From the NCBI GenBank assembly GCA_963759955.1, contig CAVXCA010000101.1, positions 47,665 to 111,664 on the forward strand: a stretch of 64,000 bases of DNA, in the 5' to 3' direction. This stretch comes from Roseiarcus sp963759955. GTDB lineage: Bacteria > Pseudomonadota > Alphaproteobacteria > Rhizobiales > Beijerinckiaceae. The notes under the pieces are model-generated. The model ran no database searches, was not told where the DNA came from, and was given only the letters and a program-made list of their open reading frames with translations. Each line of letters starts with the position of its first letter. Positions within the stretch are counted from its first letter, which is position 1. Below are positions 17,287 through 25,300 of the stretch, piece by piece. Position numbers and translations under genes: made by a program.

Positions 17287-18603
17287 ATGGCGGTTAACAC
17301 GAGAAGCACGCTGCTGTCCGCCGCAGGTGCGGTTGTCCTGGCGACGCTGGGCCTCAGCGCAGCGCACGCCACCGACGGCTATCTCCAAGAGGGCGTCAGC
17401 CCGGCCGACCAGGCCACCGGCGGCGCCGGCGTCGCCGAAGGGCGCGACGCGCTGACGCTCGGCAACAACCCGGCCGGACTCATGGACGTCGGCCAGCAGT
17501 TCAACGCCGATCTGACACTGTTCGCACCCTCGCGCGGCTATGACGCGACAACCACATCGGGCGTTTTCGGAGCGGTCGCGCCGGGATCGCACGACAGCTC
17601 TTATGACCTTTTCGGCATTCCCGCGATGGCCTATTCGCAGCCGATCGACGGAGTTTCGTCTTGGGGCGTCGCGCTCTACGGCGCCGGCGGCATGAACACC
17701 GATTACACGTTCACCTCCCCCTGCCCGGGCCCATTCTGCGGCGGCAAGACGGGCGTCAACCTCGAACAGGCGTTCGTCGCGGTCGGCTATGCCCACCGGT
17801 TCGGATCGGTCTCGATCGGCGTCGCCCCGATCCTCGCGATCCAGATGTTCAAAGCCTATGGTCTGGGCCCGTTCGAAAGCTACTCGTCGAACCCAAACAA
17901 TTTTACCGACAGAGGCGTCGACACCTCGGTCGGCGGCGGCCTGCGCGCGGGCGCGGAATGGCGCGCGACCGATACGCTGCGGCTCGGCGTTTCGGCGACG
18001 ACGCCGATCTGGGCCAGCGACTTCACCAAATACTCCGGCCTGTTCGCCGGCGGCGGCAGCTTCGACATTCCCGCGACAATCGCGGCGGGCCTAGCCTACG
18101 ACGTCGCGCCGACGATTACTCTGCTGGCCGACTACAAGCATATCTTCTACAGTGGCGTCGCCTCGGTCGCCAATTCGTCGTTGGCGCAGACAATGTTTGG
18201 CTCGTCAAATGGGCCGGGCTTCGGCTGGCACGACGTCGACGTGATCTCGCTCGGCGTCGAGTGGCGCACGACCAAGGATCTGACCCTGCGCGCCGGCTAT
18301 TCCTACAACACCAATCCGATCCGGCCGGCCGACGTGCTGTTGAACGTTCTCGTGCCCGGAGTCATCACCAACCATATTTCGGCGGGCGCGAGTTATGCGG
18401 TGAACAAGAACAATTCCGTCGACTTCGCCGCCGTCTATGCACCGGAGAACAGCGTCAGCGGCGTTGGAGCGGGACCGTATGGCACGTCGGACATCAAGAT
18501 CCACCTCTCCGAATTCCAGGCGACGCTCGGCTGGACATACAAGTTCGAACTCGATGGCCTCGGCCGCGCCGATTTCCGCGCGATACTGACGAATCGCGCC
18601 TGA
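17287..18603 (+). CDS. FadL/TodX-family outer-membrane channel
   Basis: Exported beta-barrel protein of the FadL family, 438 residues. A signal peptide (residues ~1-28, ending AAHAT) is followed by the N-terminal hatch: ATGGAGVAEGRDALTLGNNPAGL, where NPAG is the family motif. The C-terminus is a barrel strand. FadL homologues carry hydrophobic compounds across the outer membrane; proteins of this type have been suggested to take up zero-valent sulfur in sulfur oxidisers, which fits this position. A classical fatty-acid substrate cannot be excluded. A good terminator follows. Confidence 0.88.
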   Translation: MAVNTRSTLLSAAGAVVLATLGLSAAHATDGYLQEGVSPADQATGGAGVAEGRDALTLGNNPAGLMDVGQQFNADLTLFAPSRGYDATTTSGVFGAVAPGSHDSSYDLFGIPAMAYSQPIDGVSSWGVALYGAGGMNTDYTFTSPCPGPFCGGKTGVNLEQAFVAVGYAHRFGSVSIGVAPILAIQMFKAYGLGPFESYSSNPNNFTDRGVDTSVGGGLRAGAEWRATDTLRLGVSATTPIWASDFTKYSGLFAGGGSFDIPATIAAGLAYDVAPTITLLADYKHIFYSGVASVANSSLAQTMFGSSNGPGFGWHDVDVISLGVEWRTTKDLTLRAGYSYNTNPIRPADVLLNVLVPGVITNHISAGASYAVNKNNSVDFAAVYAPENSVSGVGAGPYGTSDIKIHLSEFQATLGWTYKFELDGLGRADFRAILTNRA

Positions 18604-18615
18604 CCGAAGCAATTG

Positions 18616-18643
18616 ACGCCGCCGGCGAAAGCCGGCGGCGTTT
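18616..18643 (+). terminator. Rho-independent terminator of the FadL-like gene
   Basis: Perfect 11-bp stem (18616-18626 with 18631-18641) closed by a GAAA tetraloop and running into TTT, 13 bases after the stop codon. Confidence 0.85.
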
Positions 18644-18720
18644 GCTTTCGGCGATGGGCTGCCGGACGCGCGGTCGGGCCGGAGCGCTCTGCCCTCAAAT
18701 TTGACCCCGCCCGCGGCGTC

Positions 18721-18862
18721 TTCGCGAGCGAAGCGTGGCGGATCCAGAGATCGTGACGCCTGCTTACGGCCCCGCCGACCGCGCTTGCGGATGTCGTTGC
18801 GAGCGCCGCGAACTGTATTGGCGCCGCCTCGATCGCTGGATTGCTTCGCTTCGCTCGCAATG
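18721..18862. repeat. REP-like inverted pair
   Basis: Two imperfect copies of a GCGAGCGAAGCG...ATCCAG.GATC motif in opposite orientation: 18721-18752 and the reverse complement of 18831-18862. Paired palindromic repeats of this composition are common in alphaproteobacterial intergenic regions. The right copy ends 4 bases before the inverted repeat of the adjacent insertion element, and several IS110-family elements are known to target REP sequences. Confidence 0.6.
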
Positions 18863-18941
18863 ATGGTGTGGACGGCCCCACCCTAACGGCATCAAGTGCC
18901 AAGACGTGGTCGCTGGCGCGCCACCAACGGGGAGACCGTCC

Positions 18942-19967
18942 GTGAGAACGTTTATCAGAATCGGCGTCGATTTGGCGAAGAATGTCTTTCAGCTTCATGG
19001 GATCGAGCGCGAAGACGGATCGTCGTTTCAGCGCAAGTTGACCCGCGCGAAGTTTCGAGAGTTCTTTTCTCGGCTGACGCCTTGTCGCGTGGGCATGGAG
19101 GCCTGCGGATCGGCGCATTATTGGGCGCGCGTCCTTGCAGCGATGGGGCACGAGGTCGTCCTGATCGCGCCCGCCTACGCCAAACCCTACGTCAAACGCG
19201 GCAAGAACGACGCGGCCGACGCGGCGGCGATCTGCGAGGCGATGTCGCGGCCCGACATGCGTTTCGTGCCGGTCAAGAGCGCGGACCAGCAAGCCGTGTT
19301 GATGTTGCACAAGACCCGGGATCTGCTGGTCAAACAGCGAACCATGAGCGTCAATGCATTGCGCGGCCATCTCCAGGAGTTCGGCCTCATCGCGGCCAAG
19401 GGCATTCATCGGGTCCAGGAGTTGGTCGCCCTCGCGCAGGCCGACGAAGGTCTTCCCGAGGAAGCCAAGCAAGCCGTCGCTCTGTTGGCCTGGCAGAGCG
19501 AGCAGCTCGCTATGAAGATCGACGGGTTGGAGAAGACAATCGCCGCGGCCAGCGCGAAGCGCCCGATGAGCCGCTTGCTGCAAGAAATTCCCGCCATCGG
19601 CCCGCTGATCGCCTCGGCGTTGGCGGCGAGCCTTCCCGATCCCAGCGCATTCAAATCGGCGCGCGATTTCGCCGCGTCGCTGGGCTTGACGCCGAGCCAG
19701 CACTCCAGCGGGGGAAAGGAAAGGCTCGGGGCTATCACCAAGAAGGGCAATCGATACTTGCGCAAGATGCTCGTCGTCGGCTGCACCTCGGTGCTGCGCG
19801 TGGCCCACAAACGCAAAGGCGCCTTAGCCGAGTGGATCGTGGCGATGAAGGCCAGCAAGCCCGAACGTGTGGCCGCGGTGGCTTTGGCCAACAAACTGGC
19901 CCGAATATGCTGGGCGGTCCTATCGACCGGCGAGAGCTTCCGCAAAGAGCTCTACGCCAGAGCCTGA
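18942..19967 (+). CDS. IS110-family DEDD transposase/recombinase
   Basis: 341 residues from GTG at 18942, chosen for the GGGGAGA site at 18929-18935. The RuvC-like N-terminus begins IRIGVDLAKNVFQLHG, followed by GMEACGSAHYWAR and KNDAADAAAICEA acidic motifs; the C-terminal Tnp20-like domain has IPAIGPLIASALAASL and SLGLTPSQHSSGGKERLG with the catalytic serine region. Length and motif order fit intact IS110-family enzymes, so the element may be active. Confidence 0.93.
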   Translation: MRTFIRIGVDLAKNVFQLHGIEREDGSSFQRKLTRAKFREFFSRLTPCRVGMEACGSAHYWARVLAAMGHEVVLIAPAYAKPYVKRGKNDAADAAAICEAMSRPDMRFVPVKSADQQAVLMLHKTRDLLVKQRTMSVNALRGHLQEFGLIAAKGIHRVQELVALAQADEGLPEEAKQAVALLAWQSEQLAMKIDGLEKTIAAASAKRPMSRLLQEIPAIGPLIASALAASLPDPSAFKSARDFAASLGLTPSQHSSGGKERLGAITKKGNRYLRKMLVVGCTSVLRVAHKRKGALAEWIVAMKASKPERVAAVALANKLARICWAVLSTGESFRKELYARA

Positions 19968-20235
19968 AACCGAAAGACCCCGACGACAGGCCTTATCGAG
20001 GAGGCGTTCAATTCTTCAAAGTTTGGCAAGCGCACCGACGTGATGATCCAAAACGGTCGCCACCGAAAGCCGAGGACAACCCGCCAGCCGTCACGAACCT
20101 CCAGTTCGCCGCAATGATAGGGACCGAGGCCGTCGGAAATCATCAGGGCCAGCGGTCAAAGGCCGCACACAAAGGCCGGACATATGACCGCAGCCGACCA
20201 AGCCGATCAAAACGTCAAAATGTCTCTTGCCAATC
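19968..20235 (+). ncRNA. Candidate guide (bridge/seek) RNA region of the IS element
   Basis: 268 bases between the transposase stop and the right inverted repeat with no credible gene. In IS1111-group elements this position encodes the RNA that pairs with target and donor DNA. The assignment rests on position and element type only; no fold was computed. Confidence 0.4.
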
Positions 20236-20288
20236 GGGGCCGTCCACATATGACGGCAGCGATGGATCGCACCAAACGCAGCGCGCCT

Positions 20289-22178
20289 TTAATTCGACGC
20301 GGTGAACGCCGCGGCGACCTGGGTCATCAGCGGATGCGAAAGGCCCGCCTTGCGCAGATCGGCGAAGTCCTCCCTGACGACGTTTTCCCATAGCTTGTCG
20401 CCGATGGTCTTCTTGCCGCGATTGGCGAGATAGAGCGCACGCGCCTCGTCGACACGGCCGAGGAACATCAGCGCGTGGGCGCGATTGACCTCCATCCAGG
20501 TCGCGTCCGGAGTCGCCGCGAGGGCCGCGTCGCAAGCGGCGAGCGCCAGCGCGAATTTGCGCGCGGTAATCAAATCATAGGACCAATCGCCGAGCCGCAC
20601 GGCGATGAAGGAAAGGTCGGCCTCTTCGTCCGGCCCGGGCGCCGTGCGAGCGAGGCCCTGGGCGATGGCGAGGCTTTCCTGATAGGCAGCGAGCGCGCCG
20701 GCGGCGTCCCCTTCGGCGGCTTTGGTCTCGCCGATCTTATCGAGAGTCGCCTCCACGTCGCGCTGTGCCTCGACGTCCGTCTTGTCCTTGGCGAGTTCGC
20801 GCTCGACGCCGAGATCCTCGTCATAGGCGGCGAGCGCGGCGCGCCTGTCGCCGGCCTGGCGTTGCGCGTCGCCGATTCGATTCAGGATTGTCGCGAGATC
20901 GGCCTGCGCCGCGGCGCCGGCGTGCTCTTTCGCGCGCGCGCGGCGAGCCGTCAGGCTTTCCTCATAGGCGGCGAGCGCGCCGGCGGCGTCGTTCGCCTTG
21001 ACGCGCGCGTCGCCGAGATCGCTGAGGCTGATCGCGAGGCCGCGCAGCGTCTGTTCGTCGCCCTTTTCCTTCGCCAAAGCGCGAGCGACGGTTACGTTCT
21101 CCTCGAGAGCGGCGAGCGCGCCGGCGGCGTCGCCGGCCCGCGCCCGGGCGACGCCGATCGCCTCCAGACTCAACGACAGCTCGCTCAGCGCGGCCGCGTC
21201 GCCCCGGCGTTTCACGCCGTCGCGACGAATTGCCAAGGCGTCTTCATAGGCCGCGAGCGCCGCGGCGAAATCGCCGGCGCTGGTTTTGGCGTCGCCGATC
21301 TTGTCGTAGCTTGCCGCCAGATCGCTCTGCGCCTCCGCGTCGGCCGCGTTCGCGGCGCGGTCGCGTCGGATGACGAAGCTCTCCTGGTAGGCGGCGAGCG
21401 CGCCCGTCCGATCGCCTGTCTGCGTGAGCGCATCGCCGTAATTGTTGAGGCTCAGCGCCAATTGGCGGAGCGCGTCGCCGTCGCCATGCGCTTTGGCTTG
21501 GGCTCGCGCGATGTCCAGGCTTTCGCCGAAAGCGGCCAGCGCGCCGACGCGGTCGCCCGCTTGCGTGTCGGCCACGCCGAGGGCGCTCAGGGCGTTCGCC
21601 AAGTCGCCTGTCGCTTCGGCGTCGGCTGGGTTGGCGGCCCGAGCGCGGTCCACGGCGACTTCCTCGGAATAAGCGACGAACGCGCCCGCGCGGTCGCCCA
21701 GTTGCCCGCGCGCGTCGCCGAGACGATCGATGCAGACCGCCAGTTCGCGCTGCGCCGCGACGTCGCTCTTGTCCTTTGCGGCCTCTCGCCGAATGGGGAG
21801 GCTCTCCTCGTAGGCGGCGCGCGCTCCGTCGAAGTCCTCGGCAGCGGTGCGCGCCGCGCCGATCTGTTCGAGAATCGCCGCCAGTTCGCGCCGCGATTGA
21901 AAATCGCCGACTTCCTTGGCGCGCTTGCGAGCCTGCGCCAGACGCGTCAGCATTTCGCGATCGCTCGACGCGGGCTGCGCGCTTGCGTCCGCGACCGCTT
22001 GCGAGGAGCCGCCCTCGACTGCGAACGGCTGCGTCTGCGCGACGGCGATGGACCCGGACGCGCCGACGCCGAGCGCCGCAAGGGCGATCGCGCCGACGCT
22101 TGAAAGCCACCGACGCGACGCGCGACGCGCAGACGACGCGCCGCCGTGTCCCGCCCTAAGATTTGAAACCACAGTCAT
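20289..22178 (-). CDS. Exported TPR-like protein with nine 47-residue repeats
   Basis: 629 residues. ATG at 22178 (MTVVSNLRAGHGG) is chosen because it gives a signal peptide (hydrophobic AIALAALGVGASG, cleavage near AVAQ) and follows a GGGGAGAG site; the frame extends 64 codons upstream without such features. After a partial unit come nine consecutive 47-residue repeats of the form GD..GALAAYEESL.IRR...A...D..A..DLA..L..IGD, resembling extended TPR/kinesin-light-chain-type helical repeats. The C-terminal ~110 residues resemble a degenerate TPR end. A periplasmic scaffold role is plausible; no substrate is suggested. It begins about 40 bases from the IS right end and looks complete. Confidence 0.8.
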   Translation of the reverse strand: MTVVSNLRAGHGGASSARRASRRWLSSVGAIALAALGVGASGSIAVAQTQPFAVEGGSSQAVADASAQPASSDREMLTRLAQARKRAKEVGDFQSRRELAAILEQIGAARTAAEDFDGARAAYEESLPIRREAAKDKSDVAAQRELAVCIDRLGDARGQLGDRAGAFVAYSEEVAVDRARAANPADAEATGDLANALSALGVADTQAGDRVGALAAFGESLDIARAQAKAHGDGDALRQLALSLNNYGDALTQTGDRTGALAAYQESFVIRRDRAANAADAEAQSDLAASYDKIGDAKTSAGDFAAALAAYEDALAIRRDGVKRRGDAAALSELSLSLEAIGVARARAGDAAGALAALEENVTVARALAKEKGDEQTLRGLAISLSDLGDARVKANDAAGALAAYEESLTARRARAKEHAGAAAQADLATILNRIGDAQRQAGDRRAALAAYDEDLGVERELAKDKTDVEAQRDVEATLDKIGETKAAEGDAAGALAAYQESLAIAQGLARTAPGPDEEADLSFIAVRLGDWSYDLITARKFALALAACDAALAATPDATWMEVNRAHALMFLGRVDEARALYLANRGKKTIGDKLWENVVREDFADLRKAGLSHPLMTQVAAAFTASN

Positions 22179-22632
22179 CTCTCCCCGCTCGGCGTCGAAC
22201 GGGGCCTCGCGGGCTTGCCGCCCGCCCCTGCTCGCCTTATTTCCACCCGCACGCGCCGGGCCGGAAAATCCGTTCCCATTTCGCGATATGTTGCTTGACG
22301 GCGATCGACCGTCCGGTTTCTTGGGCCAATTGTAACGCCCCGCCGGCCGACGGCAAGAGGCGCACGACATAGAAAATCGCCAGGACCGGCCACGAACGCA
22401 GCGCCGGCGTCAACCGCGTCGTCGCATGACGGCGCCGAGCGCGCAGAGGCGGCCACCGTCGGCGGGGCGTCGCCGCCGATCGTCCGCGCTCGAGTCGTGA
22501 GGCCCGATGCGCGCGAGCCCGAGGGCCTGAGCGAGCGCAAGGCCCCCGGGCCGACCGACGCGGCGCGAGGAAATGCGCCGCGCCGGGAAGGCGCGGCGCT
22601 CGCCTTATCGCCGATGCGGCGCGTCGAGCTTT
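22179..22632. other. 454-base intergenic region
   Basis: No gene supported. A hairpin with 7-bp arms (22560-22566 and 22575-22581) lies downstream of the DUF1641 gene and could help end its message, although there is no T run. Upstream of the TPR gene is a weak FNR-like match, TTGAC-GGCG-ATCGA, at 22295-22308. The rest is GC-rich with nothing recognisable. Confidence 0.4.
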
Positions 22633-23424
22633 TCAGCCCGACTTCACGCGCGTCCGACGCAGCGCGTGAAGGATGGCCATTGCGTACTGCAACCCTTCCT
22701 GCATCGATTGCTGCTTCATCAGCGTCCAAAGCCCCGTGAGCCCGCCCTGCGGCCGCGGCGCCGCCGCGACGTCCTTGCCGGCCTGCTCGACCGCGGCGAG
22801 CAGTTGGGGCACGACGCCGGACGCCTCGACGTGACCGGCCATCGTCATCAAACGATCGGCCAACCCGTTGCGCGTCGCGCGATCGAGGATCGCGATGGCG
22901 TCGGTCGCCAGCCCGGCGAGCCGGGTGACCATGTCGTCCGACAGCGCGTCCTGAGCGCTGCCGACCACGCGCGCCAGAGCGACGATCCGCTCCAGATCGC
23001 CGTTCTCCACCAGCGCCGCAATCGCCGGCAGGGCGCGCGACACGCCGCTGCGATTGACCCGGTCGAGCAGTTCGAGCCCGTCCGAGGCGAGGCCGGCGAC
23101 GCGGCCGACCATCTCGTCGTTGAGGGCGTCCTGAGCGCTGCCGACGACGCGCGCCAGAGCGACGATGCGGTCGAGGTCGCCGTTCTCCACCAGCGCCGCG
23201 ATCGCCGGCAAGGCGCGCGACACGCCGCTGCGGTTGACGCGGTCGAGCAGATCGAGCCCGTCCGCGGCGAGGCCGGCGACGCGGCCGACCATTTCGTCGT
23301 TGAGGGCGTCCTGGGCGCTGCCGACGACGCGCGCCAGGGCGACAATGCGGTCGAGATCGCCATTTTCGACCAGCGTGGCGAGCGCGCTTTCGAACGGCGG
23401 GGGAGCTTGCTGGGTCTGAGCCAT
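22633..23424 (-). CDS. DUF1641-family protein with three near-identical 60-residue repeats
   Basis: 263 residues from ATG at 23424 (GGAGGG just upstream). Three 60-residue units (LVENGDLDRIVALARVVG... to ...RVNRSGVSRA) are followed by a C-terminal part ending in HALRRTRVKSG. Units one and two are almost identical; unit three has diverged. At DNA level the repeats have an exact 180-base period (anchors at 22955, 23135, 23315). DUF1641 proteins are usually encoded next to SQR-like flavoproteins, as here, where the gene starts 12 bases after the SQR stop. A single unit is the usual family size, so this looks like a lineage-specific expansion. Function unknown; a scaffold or membrane anchor for SQR is possible. 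Confidence 0.82.
   Translation of the reverse strand: MAQTQQAPPPFESALATLVENGDLDRIVALARVVGSAQDALNDEMVGRVAGLAADGLDLLDRVNRSGVSRALPAIAALVENGDLDRIVALARVVGSAQDALNDEMVGRVAGLASDGLELLDRVNRSGVSRALPAIAALVENGDLERIVALARVVGSAQDALSDDMVTRLAGLATDAIAILDRATRNGLADRLMTMAGHVEASGVVPQLLAAVEQAGKDVAAAPRPQGGLTGLWTLMKQQSMQEGLQYAMAILHALRRTRVKSG
22955..23424 (-). repeat. 180-base coding tandem repeat (2.6 copies)
   Basis: Direct repeats with anchors GCGCTGCCGAC at 22955, 23135 and 23315, in phase with the reading frame. The two complete left units differ at scattered, mostly synonymous positions, which suggests fairly recent expansion or gene conversion. Confidence 0.85.
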
Positions 23425-23435
23425 GGAGCCCTCCC

Positions 23436-24575
23436 TCACAGGATTCCGCGGGCCGACGCCCAATACAATTTATTGTAGGCCATCTTGAACGCGTGCACCG
23501 CGGCGTTGGGCGCCTTGGGCTGCGGCGGTTGGTTGTAAGTGAACATCGCGTAGGTGGCGCGATCCTTGCCTGCCTCGATGAAGCAGAACACCTTGCCGTC
23601 GTAGGAGCGCACCGGGCGGCCGATCTTGATCACCGCCGCAACGTTCTCGGCCGCCGCGTCGGCTTCGAAATGGGCGGTCGATCCCGCCTTGCTGATCGGG
23701 ATGTTGGTGGTGTCGCCGAGCACGATGACGTTGGCGCCCTGCTCGCCGTCCATGTGCAGCGAGTTGCGGTTGGTCGGGATCCAGCCGTTCTGGCCGAGCC
23801 CGTTCTTCTCGATCACTTCCATGCCCTTGTGCGGGGGAACGGCGACCAGAAGATCGTACGGGAGGTCCGAGCCTTCTTCGCTGCGCACCCTGGCGTTCTT
23901 GCCGTCGACTTCCTTCAGATTGAAGAGCGTCTCGGTCTTGATCCCCATCCGCGCAAATTCGCCGGCCGCCCATTTGCCGACGTTCTCGAGGCTGTGCAGA
24001 CGGCCGATCGGATAGGTGTAATAGAACTCGGTCTTGTCGAGCAGGCCGCGGTCGGCGAGAAAATCATACATCGTCATGGTGATTTCGAGCGGGATCATCG
24101 GGCACTTGTGCGGCAGCCCGACGGTGATCAGAATGCGTCCGCCCTTGAACGCGCTCAGCTTTTCGAAGAACGCGAGCGAGCTCGCCTCGGTGTAGCAATT
24201 GATGGAGTTCTCGGCGAGGCCGGGAATGAGCTCCGGCATCGAGCGCGATCCCGTCGCGATGACGATCAGGTCGTATTCGTGCGTCTTGCCGCTCTTGGTG
24301 ACGACGTGATTGGCCTTGAGATTGAACGTTTCGACCGGGTCGACGTGGAACGAAATGCCGGGCTCGAGCAGGCTCGCCTGTTCGCGATACAGCTCATCGG
24401 GAGTCATGCGCCCCATCGCGACATAGAGGAGCCCCGGCTGGTACATGTGCCGGTCCGAGGCCGACAGCATCGTGATCGAGACTTTGCCGGATTTCAGTTC
24501 GTTGTGGACTCTGCGGGCAAGATTGTTGGCGAAAATGGTGCCTGCCATTCCGCCGCCGACGACGAGAACTCTCAT
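23436..24575 (-). CDS. sqr: Sulfide:quinone oxidoreductase-family flavoprotein
   Basis: 379-residue FAD disulfide oxidoreductase-fold protein. N-terminal dinucleotide motif VVGGGMAGTIFANNLA (4-19), IVIATGSRS (104-112) and C-terminal FAD contact VIVLGDTTNIP (283-293). Three cysteines at 127, 158 and 331 occupy the positions expected of the redox cysteines of SQR (about 127, 160 and 353 in Rhodobacter), so sulfide oxidation to membrane-bound polysulfide is likely. HKCPMIPLE surrounds the second. The C-terminus (HAFKMAYNKLYWASARGIL) is of the membrane-attached type. Gene order DsrE-like, tusA, sqr, DUF1641 argues for one operon. Flavocytochrome c sulfide dehydrogenase is less likely because there is no export signal. 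Confidence 0.85.
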   Translation of the reverse strand: MRVLVVGGGMAGTIFANNLARRVHNELKSGKVSITMLSASDRHMYQPGLLYVAMGRMTPDELYREQASLLEPGISFHVDPVETFNLKANHVVTKSGKTHEYDLIVIATGSRSMPELIPGLAENSINCYTEASSLAFFEKLSAFKGGRILITVGLPHKCPMIPLEITMTMYDFLADRGLLDKTEFYYTYPIGRLHSLENVGKWAAGEFARMGIKTETLFNLKEVDGKNARVRSEEGSDLPYDLLVAVPPHKGMEVIEKNGLGQNGWIPTNRNSLHMDGEQGANVIVLGDTTNIPISKAGSTAHFEADAAAENVAAVIKIGRPVRSYDGKVFCFIEAGKDRATYAMFTYNQPPQPKAPNAAVHAFKMAYNKLYWASARGIL

Positions 24576-24624
24576 GACCGAACCTCCCGTTGATATGCGT
24601 TTCCTCGAAAAATCTTGATGCGTG

Positions 24625-24682
24625 CGCTTGTTTCGTTTTGCGCACTTGGATGCGCGCTTATTTCATTTTGCGCACTTGGATA
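24625..24682. repeat. 30-base tandem duplication over the tusA 3' end
   Basis: Bases 24625-24652 and 24655-24682 agree at 26 of 28 positions with a 30-base period. The right copy contains the tusA stop codon (24658-24660); in the left copy the same codon reads as glutamine. A small slippage-type duplication that leaves tusA ending at the first copy met in translation. Confidence 0.75.
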
Positions 24683-24891
24683 TGCCAGACGCCGCCGTCG
24701 TCTTGACTCGTGCCGAGCATCTCGTGGCCGACCTTGTTGATCCACTCGGGGACGTCCTGGGCCGATCCCTTGTCGGACGACAGCAGCTCCACGGTCTCGC
24801 CGACCTTCGACATTTTCATCGCGGCTATGAGCTCCATCAGCGGCCCCGGGCAGAAGCTGCCCCGCGCGTCGACGATTCGGTTCGCATCCAT
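24658..24891 (-). CDS. tusA: Sulfur carrier TusA
   Basis: TusA/SirA-fold protein, 77 residues, a cytoplasmic sulfane-sulfur carrier that accepts sulfur from rhodaneses or DsrE-type proteins and delivers it to DsrEFH. The catalytic motif FCPGPLMELIAAM (Cys14) is intact; ARGSFCPGP is the standard N-terminal signature. It lies 25 bases after the DsrE-like gene and upstream of sqr on the same strand. Confidence 0.93.
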   Translation of the reverse strand: MDANRIVDARGSFCPGPLMELIAAMKMSKVGETVELLSSDKGSAQDVPEWINKVGHEMLGTSQDDGGVWHIQVRKMK

Positions 24892-24916
24892 GCGACGATT
24901 CCCTTTCTCTGGACTG

Positions 24917-25300
24917 TTAGAAAACGACGAGCTGGCCGCCTTCGGCCTCGCTGAGGAACTTGGTGAGGCCCATGGCGCCGGCGATGCCGCCGGTCAGTTG
25001 GTCCTCGCGCACGCCGGCGACGTCCATCGCCATGGAGCAGGCGTAGATTTTGGCGTCGCCGAGCTCGACCGCCTGCTGGAAGATCTGGTGGAACGGAGGC
25101 ACGTTCTTGCCTTCCATCAGCGCGCCGAACGGTCCTTCGGACGCCGCCGCCGGCCCGCCTTCGACGAACAGTGGAAAGGCGTTCATCGACAGAAAGATGG
25201 TGACCGGACGGCCGCACACCGCCGCCACCGACGCGGTCATCGCCGCGAATTGCAACCGTTCCCGAGCTCCGCTCAGGCAGACGATGAACAGGCCCTGCAT
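24917..25300 (-). CDS. DsrE-family protein, DsrE3-like
   Basis: 127-residue DsrE/F-fold protein. LFIVCLSGARERLQFAAMTASVAA opens the fold, PFHQIFQQAVELGDAKIYACSMAMDVAGV holds the conserved Cys88, and the C-terminus is SEAEGGQLVVF. DsrE3-type proteins sit beside tusA and take part in sulfur mobilisation before DsrEFH or the sHdr system. First gene of the operon DsrE-like, tusA, sqr, DUF1641. GGGGGAGGAG lies just upstream of the ATG at 25300. Confidence 0.87.
   Translation of the reverse strand: MQGLFIVCLSGARERLQFAAMTASVAAVCGRPVTIFLSMNAFPLFVEGGPAAASEGPFGALMEGKNVPPFHQIFQQAVELGDAKIYACSMAMDVAGVREDQLTGGIAGAMGLTKFLSEAEGGQLVVF

Larger units (their letters stand above)
18867..20248 (+). mobile_element. 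IS1111-type IS110-family element, about 1.38 kb
   Basis: Bounded by a perfect 13-bp inverted repeat, 18867-18879 (TGTGGACGGCCCC) and 20236-20248. It contains one DEDD transposase, a short left non-coding end (about 62 bases) and a long right one (about 268 bases). Subterminal inverted repeats and a long right end are features of the IS1111 subgroup, in which the guide (seek/bridge) RNA is encoded downstream of the transposase. The exact outer ends, a few bases beyond the repeats, cannot be fixed from one copy. Confidence 0.82.

Noticed and set aside
18604..18941. A small gene between the FadL-like gene and the transposase
   Set aside because: The region is explained by a terminator, a REP-like pair and the IS left end.
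20289..22178. CRISPR or satellite repeats in the 141-base periodic region
   Set aside because: The periodicity is that of protein repeats and the DNA units are diverged.
22955..23424. CRISPR-like array
   Set aside because: The repeats are contiguous 180-base coding units in frame, without spacers.
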